A stretch of DNA of 5,579 nucleotides from Roseimaritima sp. Lineage in GTDB: Bacteria > Planctomycetota > Planctomycetia > Pirellulales > Pirellulaceae. Positions within the stretch are counted from its first letter, which is position 1, and the number at the start of each line of letters is the position of its first letter. The translations under genes and the position numbers were made by a program. Of the stretch, positions 1 to 5,579 are shown piece after piece. The notes below the pieces were generated by a model. That model ran no database searches. It worked only from the letters and a program-made list of their open reading frames with translations, and had not been told where the DNA came from. Where the stretch lies: NCBI GenBank assembly GCA_007124075.1, contig SLFV01000021.1, positions 1 through 5,579 of the forward strand. The letters are read 5' to 3'.

Positions 1-480
1 AAGCCCAGCGGCTAACCGCCCTAAACGAATCTGAAATCGACCTTCGGCCGTGACGCGCTGCGGGACCAAAAACCGATCCGCCTGCCAGACCACAGGGGCC
101 GCTGCTGTGGGACCCAAAATCGTTTCTGGCAGACGATGCGACGGAGTGAAGGAACGCCCACGATCAAAGCTAACAACGTACTCCCCCCAGGTCGCAGCGG
201 GTTGACTGCCGACCTGATAGAACAATGTTAATGGATCGGCGGCAGAGGGTTGAAACAAAACCGGATTCCAGCAATCGTAAACAAGTGTCGCATGCTGGAT
301 CCCGGTGGCGACCTGCTGCGGAGACGTCCAGGCTGAGCCATCGTGATAGCTGGACCAGATTCTCGCTTCGTTCTGCTGTGTCTTTTGACCGGCCCACGCT
401 GCAACCAAACCACGCGTCGTCGGACACAACGTGGTGCCCGTGATCTGAACAAAGCGGCCCTCGGTGAACAGGAACGTTTC
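1..480 (-). other. Partial sialidase-like (BNR_2-type) domain at the C-terminal end of the propeller protein
   Basis: Residues 693-852 follow the layout of the bacterial BNR-repeat 'sialidase family' proteins: an N-terminal strand, then LVAAW, a first Asp-box-like SYHDGSAW, then CWNPVLFQ, LTLFYQVG, a second Asp-box SFDRGRSF, and LPETILGP. As I recall the family, the matching positions usually read CHAST, FGGT(R), and ILGPIKNKP. Here they read TGTTL, AGQKT and ILGPTAAAP, so several usually conserved polar residues are missing. The rest of the domain lies beyond the left edge. It could be a diverged enzyme or a binding-only domain. Confidence 0.65.
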
Positions 481-2556
481 TTCTAACAACCCAGGGAATC
501 GCGGACTTTTACGGCCAGTCGGACGCCGTGGCTTTGTTTCCGCGGCCGGGAACTGTCGACAATCCTTGTGCGCAATGAAATAGATCCTGCCATTTTCGCT
601 GCCGATCAGCAGATCGGGCAGCCCGTCACCGTTGAAGTCGCCAACGGCGGGGCTGCTGGTGTGACCGGATACATTTCGGTCGGTCAGGTTGCCCATGTTT
701 TTCAGCACGACCTTCCCGCTGCGCGTTTCAGCATTGCGATACCAAACACCGTTTTCAGAATTGACGATGATATCCAGGCGACCGTCGCCGTCCCAATCAG
801 CAACTGCTAGTTTTCTGCGTCCCGAACCTCCGCACGATTTTGGGTTCAGCCGGATCGGCTGTTCGTCCTCATCAACAAAAACCCGCTGTGCCACGCCTCC
901 GCCCGGCCGAAGCGTCAGGTAGCCCTCCTGGTCAAGCAAAACCAAATCGACGGTTCCGTTGTTGTCCCAGTCGATGGCCACCGGAGTCGTACGCCACTGT
1001 GTCAGCGCGTTGGCGGCCTTGGTTTGCCACCAGTACCACGCGGGAGGTGTCTCTCGCTGCCCGGTATCAAAATCCATTTCAACGACGGTTTGGTCGTCCA
1101 CCTTTTTTAGCCAACCCAGGCGAGACAGAATGGAGTTGTACAGAATGTCTGGTTGTCCATCACCATCCCAATCGGCGACCGAAAAGGTCGTGTATCCCCA
1201 TTTGGCTTCGCACGGACCTTGAATCGAACCGGAGGGCCCCGCCAGCACGCGAAAGGGTTCGCTGGCTTGACTGCCCTGCTGTTGGTTCAGCAATTTAGGC
1301 GCATCCCAGACCGGCATTCCCCCTGCACCGGTTCCCAGATTTTCAAACCAAGCAAGATTGCCAGCGGTGTTGCCACAGAGGATGTCCAGATCGCCATCGC
1401 CGTCCCAATCGTACACAAACGGTGTCGCCAACGCACCAAACTTCAGCTCGTCGGCGTGTTGTTGGAAGTAATGCGGAGAGGTAAAGACAGGTTGGCCGGA
1501 ACGCATCTTTCCGGTGTTACGCAAGATCGCCACGCGACCATCTTCATCCCCGACGACCAAGTCGACATGCCCATCGCCATCCCAGTCAATCGGGGTAGGT
1601 GTTATCATCTGTACATGCATTCGTAGCGGTTGACCGTGAAGATCGACCAGCCGTTGCCCCGCCGCGTAACGCGGTTCTGTGCGAGTGCCGATATTTTCAA
1701 AATAGGTAAATCCATCCAGGAATTCGCCACAGATCAAATCCAAATCGCCATCCCCGTCAAAATCAGCAAAACATGGACTGGGCCAGCCGTAGACATCGAT
1801 GTCCTGCCCCGCGGCTTGAACGCGCGTCGGCGGAGCATAATGCGGATCGGAATTCGTGCCAAGGTTGCGCAACCAATAGACGTAACCGTGCAGTGGACCG
1901 TTCTGCCAGCGTCCCTGACTGTCGTACGCATGATCCCAGACGTATTCACTCCAGTCCCCAATCCCAATCACCAAATCCATCACGTCGTCGCCGTCGAAAT
2001 CGACCAGACGCCACATGTTGGCTCTAATGCGCCCCGTTGCATCGGAATGAGGGTTGACAGGCGCGGGTATTTTTTCGGGTTGATCCAATAGAAACCGGTT
2101 TTCCGCATTCCGCCGAAATAACTTGCCCGGTGCCAGTATGACGGGCTGTCCCTCCAGCATGCCAGTCGACATGTAATGCGACGCATCTCCGACCCGCACT
2201 GCAGGCTTGAAAATCGGATGAAGCTCTCCCCGGTCTTGCGATGTGTTTTCGAAGAGATACACACCGTTGGACGGTTTGTCGGGGCACGCGACCAGCAGAT
2301 CCAAGTCACCATCGCCGTCATAATCCAGCGGCATCGGATATGCCCACAAACCGACGCCCAGATCAACGATCAACCCCGGGTTGTTGTAGCGCAATGGCTG
2401 CAAGGCAGAGTCGGGGGAATCTGCCAGGGCGGTCAGCATCCCGCCTCCAAAAAATAGACAGACGACTACCGCGACGAATCGATTTACCAACGTCCGGTCA
2501 GAAAAGGACGTTTTCGCTTTCCCGCTCGCCAGAGCGTCTCCTGCGGTTCGGTCCAT
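1..2556 (-). CDS. Exported FG-GAP/VCBS beta-propeller protein with C-terminal sialidase-like (BNR) domain, 3' end outside window
   Basis: I read 852 codons without a stop in the minus-strand frame and no stop codon before the left edge, so the protein continues outside the window. Residues 1-45 look like a signal peptide with a long n-region. Residues about 50-690 hold nine Asp-rich loops of the type D-[WFY]-[DN]-G-D-G-x-x-D, each followed by a hydrophobic strand and several by W/Y-F-E-N-x-G-T, which is the FG-GAP/VCBS (integrin-alpha-like) propeller pattern with predicted calcium binding. From about residue 693 the sequence changes to a BNR sialidase-like fold: GLVAAWAG, SYHDGSAW (736-743), CWNPVLFQ (762-769), the Asp-box SFDRGRSF (796-803) and LPETILGP. 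Likely role is an extracellular or periplasmic carbohydrate-binding or carbohydrate-processing protein (inference). The start is uncertain: ATG at 2556 is used, ATG at 2637 is also in frame after a stop at 2644-2646, and TTG at 2490 would give a shorter signal peptide. None has a good Shine-Dalgarno site. Confidence 0.88.
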   Translation of the reverse strand, partial: MDRTAGDALASGKAKTSFSDRTLVNRFVAVVVCLFFGGGMLTALADSPDSALQPLRYNNPGLIVDLGVGLWAYPMPLDYDGDGDLDLLVACPDKPSNGVYLFENTSQDRGELHPIFKPAVRVGDASHYMSTGMLEGQPVILAPGKLFRRNAENRFLLDQPEKIPAPVNPHSDATGRIRANMWRLVDFDGDDVMDLVIGIGDWSEYVWDHAYDSQGRWQNGPLHGYVYWLRNLGTNSDPHYAPPTRVQAAGQDIDVYGWPSPCFADFDGDGDLDLICGEFLDGFTYFENIGTRTEPRYAAGQRLVDLHGQPLRMHVQMITPTPIDWDGDGHVDLVVGDEDGRVAILRNTGKMRSGQPVFTSPHYFQQHADELKFGALATPFVYDWDGDGDLDILCGNTAGNLAWFENLGTGAGGMPVWDAPKLLNQQQGSQASEPFRVLAGPSGSIQGPCEAKWGYTTFSVADWDGDGQPDILYNSILSRLGWLKKVDDQTVVEMDFDTGQRETPPAWYWWQTKAANALTQWRTTPVAIDWDNNGTVDLVLLDQEGYLTLRPGGGVAQRVFVDEDEQPIRLNPKSCGGSGRRKLAVADWDGDGRLDIIVNSENGVWYRNAETRSGKVVLKNMGNLTDRNVSGHTSSPAVGDFNGDGLPDLLIGSENGRIYFIAHKDCRQFPAAETKPRRPTGRKSPRFPGLLEETFLFTEGRFVQITGTTLCPTTRGLVAAWAGQKTQQNEARIWSSYHDGSAWTSPQQVATGIQHATLVYDCWNPVLFQPSAADPLTLFYQVGSQPAATWGEYVVSFDRGRSFTPSHRLPETILGPTAAAPVVWQADRFLVPQRVTAEGRFQIRLGRLAAGL
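613..2325 (-). repeat. Nine Asp-rich calcium-loop repeats (FG-GAP/VCBS blades) within the propeller protein
   Basis: The loops begin at residues 78 (DYDGDGDLD), 186 (DFDGDDVMD), 265 (DFDGDGDLD), 324 (DWDGDGHVD), 383 (DWDGDGDLD), 462 (DWDGDGQPD), 529 (DWDNNGTVD), 587 (DWDGDGRLD) and 640 (DFNGDGLPD), counted from the ATG at 2556. On the plus strand they appear as imperfect repeats of the type atcgccatcgccgtcccaatc. The intervals are 108, 79, 59, 59, 79, 67, 58 and 53 residues. A blade of about 59 residues is normal for FG-GAP propellers, and the longer intervals suggest insertions or a blade that has lost its loop. Loops 2 and 7 are degenerate (DGDDV and DNNG), so they may bind metal weakly. 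Confidence 0.9.
2422..2556 (-). other. Predicted signal peptide of the propeller protein
   Basis: The first 45 residues contain a basic n-region including R21 and R26, a hydrophobic core VNRFVAVVVCLFFGGGML (residues 24-41) and the small-residue cleavage motif A-L-A before Asp-Ser, typical of signal peptidase I. The Cys at residue 33 lies inside the hydrophobic core and is not in a lipobox position, so a lipoprotein is unlikely. The long n-region may mean that translation really begins nearer the core, for example at the TTG at 2490. Confidence 0.65.
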
Positions 2557-2686
2557 CCGTGGATAGCAGCACCCATCCCCAGGGAAGGTGGTTGATGACG
2601 TGTTGCTGAGCAGCCGACGGGTGGGGTGGGATATCATGGTTGTCTAGCGAGGTTGGAGTTGGCAAGCCCTTTTTTTTAACGGGCAA
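2557..2686. other. Spacer between fumC and the propeller gene
   Basis: This 130-bp spacer shrinks to 49 bp if the upstream ATG at 2637 is the real start. It holds a T8 run (2670-2677; A8 on the minus strand) between GCCC (2666-2669) and GGGC (2681-2684), giving only a 4-bp stem with an A-rich loop. I see no convincing promoter or intrinsic terminator, so read-through from fumC into the propeller gene is possible. Confidence 0.5.
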
Positions 2687-4111
2687 CTAACCTTGCGGTT
2701 CGGTCATACCCCAGGGGTCCAGGGCTTCGTCCAGTTTCTGTTTGTCCAAGATCCCCTTTTCCAAGCATAGCTCACGAATGGTTTTTCCCGAAGCAAAAGC
2801 CTCCTTTGCCAGTTTCGCGGCTTGTTCATATCCGATCAGCGGATTCAAACTGGTACACATCGCTAGGCTTTGCTCGACCGCCGCCTGACACACCTCCTCG
2901 TTTGCCTCCATCCCCGCCACACAAAATTCCACGAATGCATCCGCCCCCGATGCCAACAACGAAATGGACTCCAGCGTCGTATGTGCCATGACCGGCATCA
3001 TGATGTTCAACTGAAAGTTGCCCCCCGCGGCTCCGGACATCGTGATACAGCCATCATTGCCCATCACGCGAGCCGTCAATTGCATCATCGATTCACACAA
3101 CACAGGATTGACTTTGCCTGGCATGATGGAACTGCCTGGTTGTCTGCTGGGTAGTGCAACTTCAAAAAAACCGCAACGCGGCCCACTGCCCAGCCAGCGG
3201 ATGTTGTTGGCTACATTAAACAGCGTTTGGGCGATCGCTTTCAACTGACCGTGCGCTTCGACCAATGCGTCACGTTGAGCGTTGGCTTCGAAGTGATTGA
3301 TTGCCTCCGAGAAAGGCAAACCTGTTTCTGCCGCCAAAACTGTGGCGACACGACCGCCGAATTCGGGGTGCGTGTTAATCCCGCTGCCGACCGCCGTGCC
3401 GCCCACAGGCAGTTCCAGCACAGCAGCCTGCGCTCGTTCGGCCCGTTCGATCGACAACTCCAATTGCCTCGCAAACCCTCCAAATTCTTGCCCCAGCCGC
3501 AAAGGCGTGGCATCCATCAGGTGGGTTCGGCCAATCTTGATCACCTTGTCCCACGCCTGCGCTTTTTCCTGTAACGAGGTGAGTAATTTTTGCAAAGCCG
3601 GCAGCAACGTCTGCTGGACCTGCACCGCAACCGCGACGTGGATCGCCGTGGGAAACGTATCATTCGTGCTTTGTCCCATGTTGACGTGATCATTGGGATG
3701 AATCGATTTTTCCATCCCCAGCCGATCGCCCCCGTTGATTTCGATCGCGCGGTTGCTGATCACCTCGTTCACATTCATGTTGCTGCTGGTTCCGCTGCCG
3801 GTCTGGAACACATCGATCGGAAACTGATCCCCCAGTTTGCCCTCGGCGACCTCGCGGCAGGCCTGCAACAAAGCCTTGACTGCGGCATCGTCCAGTGGAT
3901 TCTTGCCCGTGCCGGTTAATTTTCCCAGATCACGATTGGCGACAGCGCACGCGTATTTCACCAGCCCCATGGCGGAGATCATTGCCGTCGGCAGACGCCA
4001 CCCACTGATCGGAAAGTTTTCAACTGCGCGTTGCGTCTGAGCGCCGTAGTATGCGTCAGCAGGGACCTGGACATCACCCATCGAGTCGTGTTCGGTGCGA
4101 AACTGTGTCAT
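2687..4111 (-). CDS. fumC: Class II fumarate hydratase (fumarase C)
   Basis: The gene encodes a complete 474-residue protein, a normal length for iron-independent homotetrameric fumarase, which interconverts fumarate and L-malate in the cytosolic TCA cycle. Visible motifs in order are TGSGTSSNMN (104-113), SIHPNDHVNMGQSTND (136-151), GRTHLMDATP (194-203) and the superfamily signature GSSIMPGKVNP (326-336). By a constant offset of nine from E. coli FumC, H197, S327, K333, N335 and E340 match the active-site residues H188, S318, K324, N326 and E331, and H138 matches the B-site H129. THLMDATP and the C-terminal ALDPWGMTEP favour fumarase over aspartase, argininosuccinate lyase or adenylosuccinate lyase. 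The start ATG gives the usual FRTEHDSMG N-terminus; a GAGGGA lies 12 nt upstream. One local oddity is CGFFEVALPS just before the signature, where a CGxGE-type sequence is more usual. Confidence 0.97.
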   Translation of the reverse strand: MTQFRTEHDSMGDVQVPADAYYGAQTQRAVENFPISGWRLPTAMISAMGLVKYACAVANRDLGKLTGTGKNPLDDAAVKALLQACREVAEGKLGDQFPIDVFQTGSGTSSNMNVNEVISNRAIEINGGDRLGMEKSIHPNDHVNMGQSTNDTFPTAIHVAVAVQVQQTLLPALQKLLTSLQEKAQAWDKVIKIGRTHLMDATPLRLGQEFGGFARQLELSIERAERAQAAVLELPVGGTAVGSGINTHPEFGGRVATVLAAETGLPFSEAINHFEANAQRDALVEAHGQLKAIAQTLFNVANNIRWLGSGPRCGFFEVALPSRQPGSSIMPGKVNPVLCESMMQLTARVMGNDGCITMSGAAGGNFQLNIMMPVMAHTTLESISLLASGADAFVEFCVAGMEANEEVCQAAVEQSLAMCTSLNPLIGYEQAAKLAKEAFASGKTIRELCLEKGILDKQKLDEALDPWGMTEPQG

Positions 4112-4114
4112 GAA

Positions 4115-4139
4115 AATCGCGATTCCCTCTATTCGAATA
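4115..4139. repeat. Pair of perfect 10-bp palindromes in front of fumC
   Basis: AATCGCGATT (4115-4124) and TATTCGAATA (4130-4139) are each identical to their own reverse complement. Their centres are 15 bp apart and the first starts 4 bp from the fumC ATG. They could be operator half-sites for a dimeric regulator, or chance. No regulator family can be named from these sequences. Confidence 0.4.
4124..4129 (-). promoter_or_regulatory. Possible Shine-Dalgarno site of fumC
   Basis: On the minus strand GAGGGA lies 12 nt before the fumC ATG. The match to the anti-Shine-Dalgarno sequence is fair but the spacing is longer than usual, so it may not function. It sits exactly between two perfect 10-bp palindromes. 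Confidence 0.3.
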
Positions 4140-4246
4140 AAATGTTGGTGGTTCCGTCAGGTTAGCATCCAGAAGATTTTTACCGTCGCCTCGTGTTCCG
4201 CAAAAGCAGGGGTTGTGGACGCTGAGTCTGAAGGCTGCTTTCCTGA

Positions 4247-4272
4247 TGCGGTCATTGAACCAAGCGACCGCA
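4247..4272 (-). terminator. 7-bp inverted repeat after the hypothetical gene, possible transcription end
   Basis: TGCGGTC (4247-4253) and GACCGCA (4266-4272) are perfect inverted copies around a 12-nt loop, starting 15 nt past the stop codon of the hypothetical gene in its reading direction. The stem has five G-C pairs. No U-tract follows on the minus-strand transcript (TCAGGAAAGC), so it is not a classical intrinsic terminator; it could still be an mRNA 3'-end structure. Confidence 0.3.
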
Positions 4273-4287
4273 GCGGCGCGATCGCGG

Positions 4288-5579
4288 CTACCGCGCCGCA
4301 CGCCAACCGGAGTTGTCGTACTGGTTGCGCTGGTTATTGCTGCGAACGGGCCACGCGGGACGTTGACGGTGATCCGCCTCGGCGTTGGGGGGCAAAGAAG
4401 GCTCTTGACGTGGCGTGCTCGACGGTTCCGCGATCGTCCGCGATCGTGCAGGTGATCCGCCGCGATGCAAGCCTGAGGACGTGGTCGGTTTGGCACTCTG
4501 CCAATGATCCAAAGGTTCTGCCGGTTCGGACCAACTGATCTGCTTGAAATTCCAATGGGGAGCCGCAGCGGTGCGACCACCGCTGGACGGGTCGTAATCA
4601 CTGTATTCCGCCGGTTCCCAATCTGGGGTGGAGGCCGGAATGGGAGCGGCATACTGGTCGCGGGAGTTGGGTGAGGTTGAAGACGATGACGAGGCGGAAC
4701 TGTTCCAGCCTGATTGCACGGGAGCCGCGGGTAGTGGCGGCACGTTCAGACCATTGCCATTGGGACCATTGCCATTCAATTCGGGGCGTTCCACCGGTTG
4801 TAAATCACGCAACCCACCATTCTGGCCGTTTTGTCCGTGGGATCGACCGTCGTTATACTGTTGGTAATAGCTTCCCGGCGAACCGTTGTTCAGCGGAACC
4901 GGGGCACTTTGCTCGACCCCGGAGTCCGTCGTCGGAGGTCCCACCAGCGGACCAGCTTGCGACGACGGCCCCGACCAGGTGTCCTGCGGCGCAAAATGTT
5001 GCGGGGCTGGGTCCGGTGCCGTCGTCGGGGAAAAGCTAGGTGGCGCGGGCGTGAACGTGGACGTAGCCGGGGGCGACTGCACTGCGTATGGATCGAATTG
5101 GCTCGGCGGCAAAGTCGGCTGAGGCACAAAACCCTCGGGACTGCTGAATCCTCCCGCTTGCGGTTGGGCGCCGAACTGCGACTGCGGTACCGCCCCAGGA
5201 GCAACCGGAGGACCGTAAGTCGGTACGGGTTGCGTCGTGCCGGGAAATGGCTGAACCACCCCTTGCGTGGGAGCACAATGATTGCCTGTCCCTAAGTTGC
5301 TCGGTTGCAGGCCGACGTAAGGCGATCGCTGCATCTGGTATTGATAATCGGTACAAGCCTGCTGCACCGTCATCGTCGCCCCGGTAGCTGGATCAAGGGT
5401 CGTTTGAGGACGATAATAGGTCACCGGGGCCATGTAGTAATTGCTGCGATAGTTGCGACCGAACAACCAGCCCAGCAGACCACGGCGCGCGGGTTGAAAC
5501 ACAGGTTCGCCCGACGCCACTGCGGAGGTGGGTTGGTCCGCAGGGTGCCCCTCCATGCCCGCGAAGTGCTGGGGCGTCG
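4288..5579 (-). CDS. Hypothetical Pro/Gln/Ser-rich planctomycete protein, 5' end outside window
   Basis: The frame is open from the right edge to a TAG at 4288-4290. An ATG at 5556 would give 422 residues, but codons before it (TPQHFAG) read on without a stop, so the real start, and any signal peptide, may lie outside. Counted from that Met, residues 25-80 form the only ordered-looking core: RGLLGWLFGR, then SNYYMAPVTYYRP, DPATGATMTVQQAC and YQYQMQRSPY, with cysteines at 68 and 94. I recall similar Tyr-rich cores in uncharacterised planctomycete proteins. The remaining 340 residues are low complexity: Pro/Gln/Thr-rich to about 220, then an Asn/Gly segment (NGNGPNGNGLN, 261-271), a Ser run (287-295), and a basic tail from about 365. 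No enzymatic motif is visible. A secreted or envelope-associated disordered protein is a guess; function is unknown. Confidence 0.8.
   Translation of the reverse strand, partial: TPQHFAGMEGHPADQPTSAVASGEPVFQPARRGLLGWLFGRNYRSNYYMAPVTYYRPQTTLDPATGATMTVQQACTDYQYQMQRSPYVGLQPSNLGTGNHCAPTQGVVQPFPGTTQPVPTYGPPVAPGAVPQSQFGAQPQAGGFSSPEGFVPQPTLPPSQFDPYAVQSPPATSTFTPAPPSFSPTTAPDPAPQHFAPQDTWSGPSSQAGPLVGPPTTDSGVEQSAPVPLNNGSPGSYYQQYNDGRSHGQNGQNGGLRDLQPVERPELNGNGPNGNGLNVPPLPAAPVQSGWNSSASSSSSTSPNSRDQYAAPIPASTPDWEPAEYSDYDPSSGGRTAAAPHWNFKQISWSEPAEPLDHWQSAKPTTSSGLHRGGSPARSRTIAEPSSTPRQEPSLPPNAEADHRQRPAWPVRSNNQRNQYDNSGWRAAR
4749..4776 (-). repeat. 15-bp tandem repeat coding for Asn-Gly-Asn-Gly
   Basis: The plus-strand unit gaccattgccattgg occurs once in full (4749-4763) and again for 13 bp (4764-4776). 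It codes in the minus strand for NGNGP-NGNGL. Such short in-frame repeats fit a disordered, length-variable segment that can expand or contract by slippage. Confidence 0.75.

Larger units (their letters stand above)
4112..4287. other. Intergenic region upstream of fumC
   Basis: This 176-bp region separates the hypothetical gene's stop from the fumC start. It is long enough for a fumC promoter. On the minus strand there is a CTGACG followed by AT-rich sequence (ACATTTTATTCGAATA) and a TTGCGG followed 15 nt later by TAAAAA, but neither is a good sigma-70 pair, and planctomycete promoters are poorly defined. It also holds the 4247-4272 inverted repeat and the two palindromes listed separately. 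Confidence 0.5.

Noticed and set aside
840..1626. Long plus-strand open frames (840-1298 and 1153-1626)
   Set aside because: They are antisense to the propeller gene, overlap each other, and consist of the reversed Asp-loop repeats (IAIPVPI-like strings) with no domain of their own.
1980..2366. 128-codon minus-strand frame
   Set aside because: It lies in another frame inside the propeller gene, where the true frame shows two clear Asp-rich loops.
2666..2684. GCCC-T8AAC-GGGC as an intrinsic terminator after fumC
   Set aside because: The stem is only 4 bp and the A/T run lies in the loop, not after the stem, on either strand.
2498..2686. Small 62-codon gene directly after the fumC stop
   Set aside because: It needs a TTG start without a ribosome-binding site, overlaps the signal-peptide region of the propeller gene in another frame, and has low-complexity basic content.
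2670..2686. A8-G3 run on the minus strand as a programmed frameshift site
   Set aside because: It lies after the fumC stop codon and outside any supported reading frame, so no product would come from slippage.
4428..4447. Direct repeat ccgcgatcgt as a regulatory site
   Set aside because: It is inside the low-complexity coding tail (ARSRTIAE) and is explained by Arg/Ala codon use plus the general CGATCG abundance.
4095..4538. Plus-strand frame divergent from fumC
   Set aside because: Two thirds of it is antisense to the hypothetical gene, it starts inside fumC, and the intergenic part has no domain or ribosome-binding site.
4074..4652. 192-codon minus-strand frame across the fumC start and the end of the hypothetical gene
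   Set aside because: It overlaps two better-supported genes in a different frame, is Arg/Pro-rich as expected of an out-of-frame reading, and has no recognisable motif.

Overview
The window looks like a chromosomal stretch of a planctomycete, probably of the Pirellulaceae (inference). The evidence is a Pro/Gln/Ser-rich protein with the Tyr-rich 'YMAPVTYYRP...DPATGA' core that I know only from planctomycetes, a very large exported FG-GAP/VCBS propeller protein, weak or absent Shine-Dalgarno sites, and moderately high GC. No rRNA, tRNA, CRISPR array, transposase or insertion sequence is visible.

All three genes lie on the minus strand, so transcription runs from high to low coordinates. (1) 4288-5579: the 3' part of a hypothetical low-complexity protein; its frame stays open to the right edge. 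(2) 4112-4287: a 176-bp gap with a 7-bp inverted repeat just after that gene's stop, and two perfect 10-bp palindromes flanking the only Shine-Dalgarno-like sequence in front of fumC. (3) 2687-4111: a complete class II fumarase (fumC) with intact active-site motifs. (4) 2557-2686: a short spacer. (5) 1-2556: a gene open at the left edge, coding for a signal peptide, nine DxDxDG-type loops of an FG-GAP/VCBS beta-propeller, and then the start of a sialidase-like (BNR) domain. This last gene fills nearly half of the window. It was assembled by translating the minus-strand frame whose codons occupy positions 1-3, 4-6 and so on; that frame has no stop from 2643 down to position 1.

Fumarase is a cytosolic TCA-cycle enzyme, while the propeller protein is predicted to be exported and the hypothetical protein may be too. 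There is no obvious shared pathway, and co-orientation is the only link. The most interesting object is the FG-GAP propeller plus sialidase-like fusion, whose BNR part departs from the usual family at several normally conserved positions. A secondary curiosity is the clustering of CGATCG palindromes: nine copies between 3232 and 5328 and none in the propeller gene.
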